The notes under the pieces are model-generated. The model searched no databases, was not told the origin of the DNA, and saw only the letters and a list, made by a program, of their open reading frames with translations. 64,000 bases of DNA from Ephemeroptericola cinctiostellae (GTDB lineage: Bacteria; Pseudomonadota; Gammaproteobacteria; Burkholderiales; Burkholderiaceae), in assembly GCF_003339525.1 (NCBI RefSeq), contig NZ_CP031124.1:2418001-2482000 (forward strand), in the 5' to 3' direction. A program made the translations under genes and the position numbers. Numbering within the stretch: position 1 is the stretch's first letter; the number at the start of each line of letters is the position of its first letter. Positions 36,117 to 46,819 of this stretch are shown here, in pieces.

Positions 36117-37106
36117 TTATTTTCCTTCGTTTGAACCAACAATGGCTCGTTTTAATCGATCACGCACTGCGTCCCATGCTGAATCTACAGGTAAATCTTC
36201 AACCACAATCTGCGCATGCGCAGCCCTGTCCAATTCACGCAAGGCGTGGTACAAACCGCGTGCGTAATTTTTGGGTTGATCGTCCAATTGAATCACTTGT
36301 TTGAAAGGGGTGACATCGAATTCATTTGAAAAGCACAAACAGCCTGCATCCGCCAATGCTGTAGCTGCGCTTGCCCAGACCAATGGTGTTGCAGGGGCAT
36401 AATGCGCCAGCAGCGTGCCAGAAGCGCGAGGCGAATGGGTATCATTGGGCAAGGGCTGCAAGCCCGTGACATCAAAAATATCATCGGGCGTGATGTGCCC
36501 GTGACGCAACAGCACCGGTGCACCGCGGGTCAAGTCAATGATGGTTGATTCAATACCAATCACAGAGGCATCGCCATCAAGCACCCAAACCTGACCATTG
36601 AATTCGTCACGCACGTGTTGTGCATGGGTCGGGCTGACGCGACCAAATCGATTCGCAGAAGGCGCGGCAATGCCAACATGTGGCGTATTGTGCAATTGCG
36701 ACAATGCATGCAGCACAGACTGCGCAAGCGCATGATCAGGGCAACGTAAAGCGATGGTGTCTTGTCCACCCGTCACCGCATCGTTGATTGCGGGCGATTT
36801 GGGCAGAACCAAAGTCAATGGGCCGGGCCAAAAGGCATCGATGAGTGTGTTCATGATGTCGGTCATGTCCGCCGTCATGCGCGCCTCATCCAGCCAATAA
36901 TGAATGTTCGCCTCTGCAGCAATGTGCGTGATCAAAGGGTGGCTTGCGGGGCGATGTTTCAAAGCAAAAATGCGTGCAACCGCTTGTGGATTCTGCGCGT
37001 CAGCGGCCAAGCCATACACCGTTTCGGTGGGTAAACCAATCACTTCGCCCGCAGCTATTTTTTGTGCTGCCAGCACAACATCAGCCGAAGCAAAAACATC
37101 AATCAT
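36117..37106 (-). CDS. tsaC: L-threonylcarbamoyladenylate synthase (Sua5/YwlC/YrdC)
   Basis: Makes threonylcarbamoyl-AMP for t6A37 in tRNAs reading ANN codons. 329 residues: a YrdC domain (about 1-200) with [26 protein letters not shown] and [11 protein letters not shown], followed by the C-terminal Sua5 domain (about 215-329), so the long Sua5 form rather than the short YrdC form. Start overlaps purK by eight bases. Followed directly by a hemerythrin gene. Physical coupling of Sua5 to purK is common in beta-proteobacteria. Confidence 0.93.
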   Translation of the reverse strand: MIDVFASADVVLAAQKIAAGEVIGLPTETVYGLAADAQNPQAVARIFALKHRPASHPLITHIAAEANIHYWLDEARMTADMTDIMNTLIDAFWPGPLTLVLPKSPAINDAVTGGQDTIALRCPDHALAQSVLHALSQLHNTPHVGIAAPSANRFGRVSPTHAQHVRDEFNGQVWVLDGDASVIGIESTIIDLTRGAPVLLRHGHITPDDIFDVTGLQPLPNDTHSPRASGTLLAHYAPATPLVWASAATALADAGCLCFSNEFDVTPFKQVIQLDDQPKNYARGLYHALRELDRAAHAQIVVEDLPVDSAWDAVRDRLKRAIVGSNEGK

Positions 37107-38289
37107 TCACGCCACCGCTTAAATCCAAAGTGGCCATTGCAGCTTCGCAACGCAGTGCGGCCTTGTGCAGGTGTTTACCGACAAAATTCACATGCCCCAT
37201 TTTGCGCGCCATACGGGGCTCTGCTTTGCCATACAAATGCAAGAAACTGTCAGCCTGAGACAATACGCCAGCCCAATCAGGGTCTCGTTGCACGCCATCA
37301 GCGGCGAACCACACGTCGCCTAAAATATTCAACATCACCGCAGGGCTGGTCTGGTGTGTGGCCCCCAAAGGAAGCCCTGTGAGCGCGCGAACTTGCTGCT
37401 CAAACTGGCTGGTGAGGCAGGCATTTTGCGTATAGTGGCCTGAATTATGCGGACGCGGTGCCATTTCGTTGGCCACCAAAGAACCATCCTCAAGGATGAA
37501 AAACTCCACGCAAAGCACACCCACATAGCCCATCGCCTCGGCAATTTTAGCTGCGGCCGCTTGCGCACGTGTTGTTAAAGCCTCATCCGCACTGGGTGCT
37601 GGTGCACTGGAGGTGTGTAAAATGCCATCGCGGTGCACATTTTGCGCCAAAGCATAATGCGCGACAGCGCCATTCCAAGCACGAGCCAGTAAAGCTGAAA
37701 CCTCAAATTTAAGCGGTAAGCGTTGCTCAAGCACGCACTCAACCCGACCAAGCGCATCCCAAGCCGCCAACAAGTCATGTGCTGTTTTCACAGATGCTTG
37801 GCCTTTGCCATCGTAACCCATGCGTGCCGTTTTCAAAATGGCAGGGAACAACTCAACGCGCGCCGCAGCCGCATCAAGCTCGGCTTGATCACGAATCACT
37901 GCATACGGTGCGACAGCGACGCCGCCCTGCTCAATGAAAGTTTTTTCAACAATGCGATTCTGCGCAATCGCCACTGCATCGGCCGATGGTGCAACAGGTG
38001 CACGCTCACCGAGCCAGCGCAAGACATCAGCAGGTACATTTTCGAACTCGGTCGTCACCGCAGCACAGTGATCCGCCATCTGCTGCAATGCTGTGGGATC
38101 GTCATAGGCCGCACAAATGTGGTGATTGGCAATTTGCCCCGCAGGGCAATGGGCATCGGGTTCAAGTACCCACACGGCATAGCCCATCGCTTGAGCGGAC
38201 TGGGCAAACATACGCCCCAATTGACCGCCTCCGATCACACCGAGTGTGGCAGGCGGCAAAATGGGCATTGAAAGCTGCTGTAAAGACAT
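37099..38289 (-). CDS. purK: 5-(Carboxyamino)imidazole ribonucleotide synthase
   Basis: ATP-grasp enzyme, 396 residues, converting AIR plus bicarbonate to N5-CAIR in purine synthesis. [16 protein letters not shown] opens the protein; [15 protein letters not shown] and [15 protein letters not shown] are the ATP-grasp region; [13 protein letters not shown] is diagnostic. Works before PurE, encoded upstream beyond the methyltransferase gene. No strong ribosome site; the leader holds competing hairpins. Confidence 0.95.
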   Translation of the reverse strand: MSLQQLSMPILPPATLGVIGGGQLGRMFAQSAQAMGYAVWVLEPDAHCPAGQIANHHICAAYDDPTALQQMADHCAAVTTEFENVPADVLRWLGERAPVAPSADAVAIAQNRIVEKTFIEQGGVAVAPYAVIRDQAELDAAAARVELFPAILKTARMGYDGKGQASVKTAHDLLAAWDALGRVECVLEQRLPLKFEVSALLARAWNGAVAHYALAQNVHRDGILHTSSAPAPSADEALTTRAQAAAAKIAEAMGYVGVLCVEFFILEDGSLVANEMAPRPHNSGHYTQNACLTSQFEQQVRALTGLPLGATHQTSPAVMLNILGDVWFAADGVQRDPDWAGVLSQADSFLHLYGKAEPRMARKMGHVNFVGKHLHKAALRCEAAMATLDLSGGVND

Positions 38290-38332
38290 GTTAATAATTT
38301 CTATTTAAGGGATGTGAAAAAAATAAACCCTC

Positions 38333-38382
38333 ACTTTTCCCAATTTTAAAACGACGTGGAAAAGTAAATTTTATTTTTCCAC
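38333..38382 (-). promoter_or_regulatory. Mutually exclusive hairpins before purK
   Basis: Three elements: ACTTTTCC (38333-38340), GTGGAAAAGT (38356-38365) and TTTTCCAC (38375-38382). The middle one can pair perfectly over 8 bp with either outer element. On the minus strand the second alternative is followed after a few bases by ATTTTTTT, like a terminator. This could be an attenuator between the methyltransferase gene and purK, or fortuitous repeats. Confidence 0.4.
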
Positions 38383-38388
38383 CTTTCT

Positions 38389-39105
38389 TTAAAAGGGTCG
38401 ATAAGCGCCCCATGATCCATTTGGATTTTGCCATTTAAACATGTGATTCACCAAGGTGAATTCCGCATGTTTATAAAATTGACCATTGTCAAGATGCAAC
38501 GGCAATGCTTGTGCTTTGATGTGCTCATTCATCGAACCCATGTCCGGCAACTCAGGGCGAAGCAAGCCACGCATAAGAAACAACTGCATCACGCCCACAC
38601 GTTCATAACCAAAATTGTCATGCCACATGAAGTCACGCTCAGTCCAATTGGAAATATGACCGAGGTAATACGGGTCTTTGTTCATCACCATGCCATCGGG
38701 GGTGATGATGAACACATATGCAGCCCGATAATTTAAATAATTGAGCAAATCAATGCCAACGCTTTTCGGCATGTGTTCAATGCAATCACCAATGATGACC
38801 AAGTCAAAATTTTCGTTTGGATTGTTCATCAAGAACTCGGCTGCCTGCACCGTCACAACCTGATCATAGGTCTGATCAAGCTTGTGCCGAATGGTACCTT
38901 CCACATCAATTTCCACAGCAGTGATTTTGGCATCGGGCGCAATTTTACGCGTCAATTTACCGTATTTACCGCTGCCTGCACCGATGTCCATCACCGTTTT
39001 AGGATTCAATCCAGCCACAATGGTTCTGAACACATCGTCATAAGTGTTCCATGAGTAACCATCTTCAACTTGATCAGCAGGTGTGGGGATGTGGCTTGAT
39101 TCCAT
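38389..39105 (-). CDS. SAM-dependent methyltransferase, class I, substrate unknown
   Basis: 238 residues from an ATG with AAGGA upstream. SAM-binding motif I VMDIGAGSGKYGKLT (about residues 36-50), motif II acidic ITAVEIDVEGT, and FDLVIIGDCIEHMPKS as motif IV. The C-terminal part (NDPYYLGHISNWTERDF-like, Trp-rich) has no recognised catalytic signature. Similar proteins occur near polysaccharide or small-molecule methylation genes. It is inserted between purE and purK, with its own ribosome site and a putative attenuator behind it. Its role there is unexplained. Confidence 0.85.
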   Translation of the reverse strand: MESSHIPTPADQVEDGYSWNTYDDVFRTIVAGLNPKTVMDIGAGSGKYGKLTRKIAPDAKITAVEIDVEGTIRHKLDQTYDQVVTVQAAEFLMNNPNENFDLVIIGDCIEHMPKSVGIDLLNYLNYRAAYVFIITPDGMVMNKDPYYLGHISNWTERDFMWHDNFGYERVGVMQLFLMRGLLRPELPDMGSMNEHIKAQALPLHLDNGQFYKHAEFTLVNHMFKWQNPNGSWGAYRPF

Positions 39106-39189
39106 TACGTTTTCCTTTATCATTATTGACAACAATCAGGGTTCACAACAAACAGATGAAACGGTCTTTGACAATGGGCTTTCTGTGCT

Positions 39190-39681
39190 TCAACCCAAAG
39201 TCATGCCAACGGCATGTTCATATTGCTTGACACGAAACGCTTTTAATTTCTCAGCTAAAGCAGCATCGGTCATGGCGATATTGGCGATCACATGCAAGGC
39301 GGCATTGGCTGCGCCGGCTTCACCAATTGCAAACGTCGCCACAGGAACGCCTTTGGGCATTTGTACAATTGAATACAATGAGTCTTCACCACGTAGGTAT
39401 TTTGAAGGCACGGGTACGCCAAACACGGGCACAATGGTTTTTGCAGCCAACATGCCTGGCAAATGTGCCGCGCCACCTGCACCCGCAATAATCGCACGAA
39501 TGCCGCGACCGTGCGCAGACTCCGCATAGTCAAACATGTCATCGGGCATGCGATGCGCAGAAACCACACGGGCTTCGTGTGGAATTTCAAACAAAGTCAA
39601 CATGTCCACCGCATTTTTCATGACGTCCCAGTCCGAAGACGACCCCATCAAGATACCCACTACGGGCTGTTTTGCACTCAT
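39190..39681 (-). CDS. purE: N5-carboxyaminoimidazole ribonucleotide mutase
   Basis: 163 residues, the class I PurE length. GSSSDWDVM near the N-terminus, the active-site [10 protein letters not shown] with its His, and [15 protein letters not shown]. Converts N5-CAIR, the PurK product, to CAIR. Start overlaps the purC stop by four bases (ATGA). The purE-purK pair is split by a methyltransferase gene. Confidence 0.95.
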   Translation of the reverse strand: MSAKQPVVGILMGSSSDWDVMKNAVDMLTLFEIPHEARVVSAHRMPDDMFDYAESAHGRGIRAIIAGAGGAAHLPGMLAAKTIVPVFGVPVPSKYLRGEDSLYSIVQMPKGVPVATFAIGEAGAANAALHVIANIAMTDAALAEKLKAFRVKQYEHAVGMTLG

Positions 39682-40589
39682 GATTGTTCCTGTAAAGTTT
39701 GACCTGTGATGCGCTGTAAGGCTTCACGGTATTTAGCTGCGGTGGCTTCGATCACCTCTTGTGGTAACGCGGGTGCGGGGGGCGTTTTGGCCCAATCCAA
39801 ACTTTCAAGGTAATCTCGTACATACTGTTTATCAAAGCTTGGCGGGCTGATACCGACTTGATATTCATCAGCGGGCCAGTAGCGAGATGAATCTGCCGTC
39901 AACACCTCATCCATCACATGCAGCACGCCGTCATTGTCCAAACCAAACTCAAATTTCGTGTCGGCAATGATGATGCCACGCTCAGCCGCATAATCGGCCG
40001 CACGTTGATACAATTTAAAACTGATGTCACGCATCTGCTCTGCCAGTTCAACACCAATGCGTTGTTTCACTTCTTCAAATGAAATGTTTTCATCGTGCAT
40101 GCCCACATCGGCTTTCGCCGCAGGTGTGAACAGCAACTCGGGGAGTTTTTCAGCGAGTTTCAGGTTTTCGGGCAGTTGGATGCCACACACTTCACCCGTG
40201 GCCAAGTAATCCTTCCAACCCGTACCAATGATGTAGCCGCGCACGACGGCTTCAACCAAAATCGGTTTTAAACGTTTGACCACAACGCTGCGCCCTTTAA
40301 CCTGCTCGACTTCATCCGCTGCCACAACGGAGGTTGGATCAATGCCGGTCAAATGATTGGGCACGATGCCATCCAATTGTTCAAACCAAAAATTCGACAT
40401 TTGATTCAATACACGGCCTTTGTCTGGGATCGGCTCACTCATGACCACATCAAATGCCGATAAACGATCGGTGGTAATCATCAACAGGTGTTTGTCATCA
40501 ATGATGTAAGTGTCGCGGACTTTACCTTTGGCAAGCAGTGGTAACGAATGGATGGAAGTCGCATAAAGGGCTGATGCAGGGGCTGACAT
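39678..40589 (-). CDS. purC: Phosphoribosylaminoimidazole-succinocarboxamide synthase
   Basis: SAICAR synthase, about 303 residues; acts right after Pur[14 protein letters not shown] is the N-terminal signature; [17 protein letters not shown] and [21 protein letters not shown] are typical. The frame runs on to 40658, but that would read through the fba terminator. The ATG at 40589 gives MSAPASALY and the normal family start, though its ribosome site is weak. First gene of the leftward purC-purE-methyltransferase-purK-tsaC-hemerythrin unit. Confidence 0.93.
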   Translation of the reverse strand: MSAPASALYATSIHSLPLLAKGKVRDTYIIDDKHLLMITTDRLSAFDVVMSEPIPDKGRVLNQMSNFWFEQLDGIVPNHLTGIDPTSVVAADEVEQVKGRSVVVKRLKPILVEAVVRGYIIGTGWKDYLATGEVCGIQLPENLKLAEKLPELLFTPAAKADVGMHDENISFEEVKQRIGVELAEQMRDISFKLYQRAADYAAERGIIIADTKFEFGLDNDGVLHVMDEVLTADSSRYWPADEYQVGISPPSFDKQYVRDYLESLDWAKTPPAPALPQEVIEATAAKYREALQRITGQTLQEQS

Positions 40590-40614
40590 AAATAAACGTG
40601 CTTTCATTGCATGA

Positions 40615-40652
40615 AATATAAAACGCCCAATGAGTAGTGTGCTCATTGGGCG
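40615..40652 (-). terminator. Terminator after fba
   Basis: 11-bp perfect stem CGCCCAATGAG / CTCATTGGGCG (40624-40634, 40642-40652), 7-base loop, followed on the minus strand by TTTTATATTT. It lies between fba and the purC start. Confidence 0.92.
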
Positions 40653-40777
40653 AACCAATTGGTCGATATTTTACCGCGAATCGTGTGGATTGGGGCTTTT
40701 ATTCAAAGACTTGTGGACAAAAACCCGCAGGCAACGCATGCATGCAACACGATAAACGCAAATGACGAGAATACGGA

Positions 40778-41854
40778 CTACAGTACGTCCAAAGCATTCA
40801 ACTCGGTAAACGCTTGAATCAAACGTTTAACCATAGACTCTTCCGCCTTGCGTAACCACACGCGGGGGTCATAATGCTTTTTATTTGGAGCATCTGGACC
40901 ATCGGGATTGCCCAGTTGACCTTGCAAATAGTCTTTTTTGTCATTGTAGTAGTTCAACACGCCTTCCCAATTCGCCCACTGCGTATCGGTGTCAATGTTC
41001 ATTTTCACAACACCATAACCAACAGACTCTTTGATTTCAGCATCGCTAGAACCTGAACCACCATGGAACACAAAGTTCAATGATTTTGCGGGTAAACCAA
41101 ATTTCTCAGACACATATTTTTGTGAGTTGTCCAAAATTTGTGGTGTCAATTTCACATTGCCTGGTTTGTACACACCATGTACGTTACCAAATGAAGCGGC
41201 AATGGTGAAACGCGGGCTGATTTGACTCAACACTTCATAAGCGTACGCCACGTCTTCAGGCTGAGTGTACAAGGCTGAAGCATCCATGCCCGTGTTGTCC
41301 ACACCATCCTCTTCACCGCCCGTGCAACCCAATTCAATTTCAAGGGTCATGCCGATTTTGTCCATGCGCTTGAGGTACTCGGCGCAAATTTCGATGTTTT
41401 CCTGCAAAGGCTCTTCTGACAAATCGAGCATGTGCGATGAAAACAGTGGTTTACCCGTTTCAGCAAAAAACTTTTCGCCTTCATCCAACAACGCATCAAT
41501 CCACGGCAACAATTTTTTTGCAGCATGATCGGTGTGCAACATCACGGGCACACCATAAGCAGCAGCCACTTGATGCACATAACGCGCACCCGCCACTGCG
41601 CCCAATACCGCTGCGCCTTGGCCTTCTAATTTCAAACCTTTACCAACCATAAACCCTGCACCACCATTTGAAAACTGAATGATGATGGGTGCTTTGGCTT
41701 TTGCTGCGGCTTCAAGGCTGGCATTGATGGTGTCGCTGTTAACGACATTCACCGCTGGCAAAGCAAAGTTGCCCGCTTTCGCCAATTCAAACACCTTCTG
41801 AACATCATCACCTGTCAATACGCCCGCTTGGACGTGGTCAAAAATTTTAGTCAT
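40778..41854 (-). CDS. fba: Class II fructose-bisphosphate aldolase
   Basis: 358 residues, matching the class IIA (FbaA) length. Cleaves fructose-1,6-bisphosphate in glycolysis or makes it in gluconeogenesis; zinc enzyme. VMLHTDHAAKKLLPW carries the catalytic Asp and a zinc His; LEIELGCTGGEEDGVDNT holds the Glu-rich loop; FHGGSGSSDAEI is the phosphate/zinc region. AGGAG site upstream. 341 bases after pgk with a hairpin between, so it may have its own promoter. Confidence 0.95.
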   Translation of the reverse strand: MTKIFDHVQAGVLTGDDVQKVFELAKAGNFALPAVNVVNSDTINASLEAAAKAKAPIIIQFSNGGAGFMVGKGLKLEGQGAAVLGAVAGARYVHQVAAAYGVPVMLHTDHAAKKLLPWIDALLDEGEKFFAETGKPLFSSHMLDLSEEPLQENIEICAEYLKRMDKIGMTLEIELGCTGGEEDGVDNTGMDASALYTQPEDVAYAYEVLSQISPRFTIAASFGNVHGVYKPGNVKLTPQILDNSQKYVSEKFGLPAKSLNFVFHGGSGSSDAEIKESVGYGVVKMNIDTDTQWANWEGVLNYYNDKKDYLQGQLGNPDGPDAPNKKHYDPRVWLRKAEESMVKRLIQAFTELNALDVL

Positions 41855-42195
41855 GAAAGACTCCTAAAGATTAAAAAAGTACATGTGTGGGCTCATTCAT
41901 TGGCACAAAATAAGCCCACCCATTTACATTCTCAAGTAAACCCACTGATCAATCGCTGTGCGTTTACCCCGCAAAACCATGGGGTAAATACACAAGCTCA
42001 TTACACAAGTTCAATTAAATTAAAGCAATACGAAAAGAGTAAAAACCTGTTTTCTCCCAACGTTAGGCCAAATGCTCATCAGGGAAACTGACAAAAATCA
42101 AATGAGCTCAAAGCTCATCCCCTGCGACTTGTGGACTTCCCCCATGAGGTCAATTTGCAAAAAAACAGACCTGTTTCACATTTCTTAACCGTTTC
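41855..42195 (-). other. fba leader / pgk trailer region
   Basis: 341 bases without a gene. It contains a long hairpin GTGGGCTCATT / AATAAGCCCAC (41887-41919, one mismatch), followed on the minus strand by an offset TTTTTT, which may terminate pgk read-through or be part of the fba leader. A second small hairpin ATGAGC/GCTCAT lies at about 42101-42117. Confidence 0.5.
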
Positions 42196-43395
42196 TTAAC
42201 CTTGCGCACGCGCTTCCAAAATCGCGACGGCGGGCAATTCTTTGCCTTCCAAAAATTCCAAAAATGCCCCGCCACCCGTCGAAATATAGCTGACTTCATC
42301 GGCGATGTTGTATTTTGCAATCGCCGCCAATGTATCGCCACCGCCCGCAATCGAAAAAGCCGATGAGCGGGCAATTGCTTGTGCCAATACGCGCGTGCCA
42401 TTGCCAAACTGATCAAATTCAAACACACCCATCGGACCGTTCCAGACAATCGTGCCAGCCGTCAACAATTGACCTGCAATTGCGGCAGCCGTGTCAGGGC
42501 CAATGTCGAGGATCATGTCATCGGCTTCAACTTCAGTGGCTTTTTTCACAGTCGCCACAGCATCCTTTGAGAACTCTTTGGCACACACCACATCCGTTGG
42601 GATTGGCACGCTCGCGCCGCGCGCCGCCATTTTATCAATGATGGCTTTTGCTTCACTGACCAAGTCGGCTTCAGCCAATGATTTACCAATCGGCAAACCC
42701 ACAGCGGCCATAAAGGTATTGGCGATGCCGCCACCGACGATGAGTTGATCGACTTTGTCAGCCAAACTTTTCAAAATGGTCAATTTGGTCGATACTTTTG
42801 AACCTGCCACAATGGCTGCCATCGGTGCTTTGGGGGCGAGCAAGGCTTTACCGAGCGCATCCAACTCCGCCTCGAGCAAAGGTCCCGCAACAGCAACTGG
42901 GGCAAATTGGGCGATGCCGTAAGTGGTCGCTTCAGCACGGTGTGCGGTGCCAAAAGCATCGTTCACATAGATGTCGCACAATGCGGCCATTTTACGAGAC
43001 AGCTCTTCGTTGTTTTTCTTTTCACCTGGGTTCACGCGGCAATTTTCGAGCACGGCGACTTCACCGACCTGTGCATCAACACCATCCACCCAGTTCTGAA
43101 CCAAGTTGACTTTCACGTCTTTGCCAAGCAGTTCAGCAATGCGTGCAGCAACGGGCGCGAGGGAGTCACGCGTTTCAAGCGTGCCTTCAGTTGGACGTCC
43201 CAAATGTGAGGTGACCATGACCGCTGCGCCAGCACCAAGTGCCATTTGAATCGCAGGAATCGATGCGCGGATGCGCGTGTCATCGGTGATGCGATTGGTG
43301 TCATCAAGCGGCACGTTCAAATCAGAGCGGATAAAAACACGCTTGCCTTTGAGTTCGTCTGCTGCGACGAGCTGACTTAAAGTTTTAACATTCAT
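42196..43395 (-). CDS. pgk: Phosphoglycerate kinase
   Basis: 399 residues. Substrate-binding RSDLNVPLD and [10 protein letters not shown] at the N-terminal domain; nucleotide-binding [12 protein letters not shown] and [17 protein letters not shown] at the C-terminal domain. Reversible transfer of phosphate between 1,3-bisphosphoglycerate and ADP in glycolysis. AAGGAAG site. In many Burkholderiales pgk is followed by pyk and then fba; here fba follows directly with no pyk. Confidence 0.96.
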   Translation of the reverse strand: MNVKTLSQLVAADELKGKRVFIRSDLNVPLDDTNRITDDTRIRASIPAIQMALGAGAAVMVTSHLGRPTEGTLETRDSLAPVAARIAELLGKDVKVNLVQNWVDGVDAQVGEVAVLENCRVNPGEKKNNEELSRKMAALCDIYVNDAFGTAHRAEATTYGIAQFAPVAVAGPLLEAELDALGKALLAPKAPMAAIVAGSKVSTKLTILKSLADKVDQLIVGGGIANTFMAAVGLPIGKSLAEADLVSEAKAIIDKMAARGASVPIPTDVVCAKEFSKDAVATVKKATEVEADDMILDIGPDTAAAIAGQLLTAGTIVWNGPMGVFEFDQFGNGTRVLAQAIARSSAFSIAGGGDTLAAIAKYNIADEVSYISTGGGAFLEFLEGKELPAVAILEARAQG

Positions 43396-43715
43396 TCTGG
43401 TCTTCCTTTTTTTGACTCGATGGGTGATAGAACTGGGATCAAACGGTTCAAAAAAACCGCTGAAACAACCCTTTGATTTTACTACATTTAGCCTCCATCA
43501 ACATGGCTTTTAAATGGCTTAATGGATACATAAGTGGTATTTTCAGTGGCCGCTGGATCAAGTGAATATGGGATTAAGGACAAGGGAACACATCCACATC
43601 ATTGAATACAAAGATCAAAAACAAACGATGATTAAGAACCATTTGCTCTCAACCATTTGATGATGCGATTGCGCTTGATTTTCACCTGCAGCCAAAATTC
43701 CCATGTCGCGTGTCT
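43396..43715. other. Intergenic region upstream of pgk
   Basis: 320 bases between pgk and the secreted-protein gene. No gene, repeat or clear terminator is seen; it presumably carries the pgk promoter. Confidence 0.5.
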
Positions 43716-45329
43716 TTAATAGCTGCCCACACCATTTTCTGCCTCACCCATCCGTTGATTGGTTTGCTGCTCTCCTTCGCCACGCCCTTCTTTTTTGTTG
43801 GCAAACAATTGGGGCTTGAGCATGATGTTTTTAGCTCCTTGAGCTGCCAATGCATTGATCTCTTGCACCGCAACATCAAATTCCCTCAAGTCACTGCGCA
43901 CAAACCAGTCGTATCGTTTGCCTTGAGCACGATAGCTTTCCTTGAATGCAGCCAATGTTTCTAAACTGGCGCGCATGTCATTGGGCGCCAAACCGAGATA
44001 ATACCCGTAAGCAGCGGCAGGACGCAACGCCCCTTCACCGTCCTCTTTCATGCCAATCGCAGCGGAACTTGAGGTGGTGACTTCGGTGATCGGAATGCCC
44101 GTGGTGAAGGTGATGATGGTGCCAAAAATTTGACCAAAAATCATGCCCGTTTTGCCGCGCTTGATCTTTAAGCCATATCGATATTGCTCACCTGCGGCTA
44201 CTGCGGCCAAAGTCAGGCGATCGGTGGGACTGAGTTTGGTTAAGAAATCCGCATCAACAAATGCCGTGGTTTCTGCGGTCACTGAATAACCACTGCCCTT
44301 GGTCTCTTGATTCAAGCGCAGAATATTTTTTTCTGATTCTATCGCTAGATTCGACAAGCAATAATCGCCTTTGACCAAAGGGATGTCCTGTTGTACGCCC
44401 TTTTGCAGCACGGTCAATTGAACTCGAGGGATCAAATGGTCCGCTGCGGCTGTTTGACCATCATAAATTAAAGCATTGAATTCGCGTTGCGAATGTATGG
44501 CTTGACCGTTGATGGCCAGCAACTGTGCATTTTCCTGCAAGCCAGCGGCATAGGCACGCCCGTACACCTTGGTCACCACAGGCGCAACGGCAATCGATGC
44601 AACCCCATTTGGGTCATTGTCGGCAAGACTTACCCCATCCACACCTGCTGTGGGGTAACGCATTTCAAAACCATAACCATTGGACGTGCGCGGACAATAT
44701 TTGATGGGAACAGCTGAGAAATGCTGATTGATGTCATTGATGACATCGTATCCAGTTGGACTGCTTGCAACAAAAGCGACAGGCGCGACAGGCGTTACCA
44801 TGGGTATGGCGATGGGCATGGTGCGCTTGGCGATCAACGTGTTTTCAAGTACGGGCTCAACTCGTCGGGCGATGCCCGTACTTAATGCATTGATAGGATG
44901 AGCATCACGTGATGCCATATTGAATGTGTGTTTTGGTGTTTGCGCGGATGTTGGCTCAGATGATTTTTTGATGTTGCTGTTGTTTATTTTTGCATCTGCT
45001 TGAACCACTTCAATGGTTTTAACTGTTTTTGTTTTAACTATTTTGGCTGTTTTAACCGTTTGAGTGTTTTGAGGGATTGTGCTGTTTTGCGCAGCATGTG
45101 AACGGGTGTGGATGGTGGCTTTTTTTTCTGAACGATGACTCAGCACCATTAGATGGGTTTGAGCTGCATTCACAGATTGGCCTTGTGAATGCAGCGGTGG
45201 CACTGCCTTTGACTCAAGGATCATGGGTGTTTTGGCGCACACAGCAAGTGGGGCGAACAACACAACAGCCAACCCCGCACAGCGCAGCACATTCATTCGA
45301 TACCAAACATTTAAACGATGTGCTGCCAT
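43716..45329 (-). CDS. Secreted protein with PDZ-like segment, unknown function
   Basis: 537 residues from an ATG five bases after a perfect AGGAGG; longer frames are weaker. Signal peptide MNVLRCAGLAVVLFAPLAVCA-like stretch at residues 12-32 with cleavage near VCA-KT. Residues 35-180 are low-complexity, with Lys/Thr/Val repeats (VKTAKIVKTKTVKTIEVV), probably an extended linker. Around residues 270-330 a PDZ-like motif (RAYAAGLQENAQLLAINGQ) is visible, and a hydrophobic Gly/Ile stretch (IFGQIFGTIITFTTGIP) follows at about 420. Not assigned to a family. It follows rlmD by 36 bases, so it is likely on the same transcript. Envelope localisation is predicted; role unknown. Confidence 0.78.
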   Translation of the reverse strand: MAAHRLNVWYRMNVLRCAGLAVVLFAPLAVCAKTPMILESKAVPPLHSQGQSVNAAQTHLMVLSHRSEKKATIHTRSHAAQNSTIPQNTQTVKTAKIVKTKTVKTIEVVQADAKINNSNIKKSSEPTSAQTPKHTFNMASRDAHPINALSTGIARRVEPVLENTLIAKRTMPIAIPMVTPVAPVAFVASSPTGYDVINDINQHFSAVPIKYCPRTSNGYGFEMRYPTAGVDGVSLADNDPNGVASIAVAPVVTKVYGRAYAAGLQENAQLLAINGQAIHSQREFNALIYDGQTAAADHLIPRVQLTVLQKGVQQDIPLVKGDYCLSNLAIESEKNILRLNQETKGSGYSVTAETTAFVDADFLTKLSPTDRLTLAAVAAGEQYRYGLKIKRGKTGMIFGQIFGTIITFTTGIPITEVTTSSSAAIGMKEDGEGALRPAAAYGYYLGLAPNDMRASLETLAAFKESYRAQGKRYDWFVRSDLREFDVAVQEINALAAQGAKNIMLKPQLFANKKEGRGEGEQQTNQRMGEAENGVGSY

Positions 45330-45365
45330 TCCATCCTCCTGTGATGCAACCATTCCACGCAATAT

Positions 45366-46718
45366 TTAAATCAATTCAAATGCAGCCATTGATTCGACGT
45401 GCGCCGTATGCGGGAACATATTGACCACCCCCGCAGAGGCAATGCGATAACCCGCTTGGTGTACAAGGGTGTTCGCGTCACGCGCCAGTGTTGAAGGATT
45501 GCATGACACATACACGATTTTACTGGGCTTTTCATGTCGTTCCAGTTGCGCCAAAGCTTTGCACAAGGCATCCGCGCCATCCCGTGGTGGATCGACCAAA
45601 TATTTGTCCAATCGACCCAAGCCACGCAACTCATCTGCCGTGACCTCAAACAAATTACGGCAATAAAACTCTGTTTTGTCCTCAACACCGTTTGCTTTGG
45701 CGTTTTGCAAAGCACGCTCGGTCAACTGGGTTGAACCTTCGATGCCCACCACATGGGTGGCTTGCGTTGCCAACGGCAAGGTGAAATTGCCCAAGCCGCA
45801 GAAAAAATCAGCCACACGCTCTTCAGGCTTGATCTCCAACATGCGCACGGCACGCGTGACCAACACGCGGTTAATGTGGAAATTCACTTGAGTGAAATCG
45901 GTCGGACGATACGGCATGCGAATGCCAAATTCGGGCAAATCATAAAACAGCGTGCTGTCTTGTGGATGAAAAGCGTGCACACTGTCCAAGCCTTGTGGTT
46001 GCAACCACATGTCCACACCATGGGCATCGCCAAACGCACGGAACAAATGTTCATCGTGCGGCGTCAACGGCAATAGGTTACGGAACACCAGCACACTGTT
46101 TGCCTGCCCCACAGCCACTTCAATCTGAGGGATGTGGTCGGCAATACTGGTCAAACCAATCAACTCTCGCAGTTTGGGCAATAAATCTGAAATGTGTTTC
46201 GGTAACACCTCACATGCGGTCATATTCGCCACATAGCTGCCATTTTTTTCACGGAAACCAACCAGCACTTCACCTTTTTTATGCACATTGCGCACCGACA
46301 AACGCGCACGATAACGATAACCCCAGGTCGGACCTGCAATCGGGCGCAAAATGACTTCAGGCTTGACCTGACCGATGCGCTGCAAATTGTCCTCCAACAC
46401 ACGTTGCTTCGCCGCAATTTGCGCACGCGGATTGATGTGCTGCATCGCACAGCCACCACACATGCCAAAAGCGGCACATTTTGGCTCAACACGCTCGCTG
46501 GAAGCTTTCAATACTTCAGTTGTACGCGCTTGATTGTAATTCGATTTTTCTCGAATCACGTCGGCCCGAACCTCTTCGAAAGGCAAAGCACCTTCGACAA
46601 ACACCACTTTGCCATCATGATGCGCAATGCCGCGCCCCTCCATGTCCAGCGACTCAATCGTTAATTGAACCACGGGAAACACCCTTGGCACTCGTTGCTC
46701 TTTTCTACGTCTACCCAT
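45366..46718 (-). CDS. rlmD: 23S rRNA (uracil-1939-C5)-methyltransferase
   Basis: 450 residues. N-terminal TRAM domain (about 10-70), then an iron-sulfur Cys set (CAAFGMCGGCAMQH), a Rossmann methyltransferase with DFFCGLGNFTLPLA, the LVDPPRDGAD motif and catalytic Cys in VYVSCNPSTLARD. Adds the C5 methyl to U1939 using SAM. It follows nlpD by about 100 bases, where many relatives have rpoS in between. Confidence 0.93.
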   Translation of the reverse strand: MGRRRKEQRVPRVFPVVQLTIESLDMEGRGIAHHDGKVVFVEGALPFEEVRADVIREKSNYNQARTTEVLKASSERVEPKCAAFGMCGGCAMQHINPRAQIAAKQRVLEDNLQRIGQVKPEVILRPIAGPTWGYRYRARLSVRNVHKKGEVLVGFREKNGSYVANMTACEVLPKHISDLLPKLRELIGLTSIADHIPQIEVAVGQANSVLVFRNLLPLTPHDEHLFRAFGDAHGVDMWLQPQGLDSVHAFHPQDSTLFYDLPEFGIRMPYRPTDFTQVNFHINRVLVTRAVRMLEIKPEERVADFFCGLGNFTLPLATQATHVVGIEGSTQLTERALQNAKANGVEDKTEFYCRNLFEVTADELRGLGRLDKYLVDPPRDGADALCKALAQLERHEKPSKIVYVSCNPSTLARDANTLVHQAGYRIASAGVVNMFPHTAHVESMAAFELI

Positions 46719-46819
46719 CGGGAAATTCTACTTTCTTTACTCTTTACATTCACTGCTTCTGCGCAGCCACTATACACACACTTCACCGCACATGCGGACT
46801 CAATGTTGACTAAAAACCA

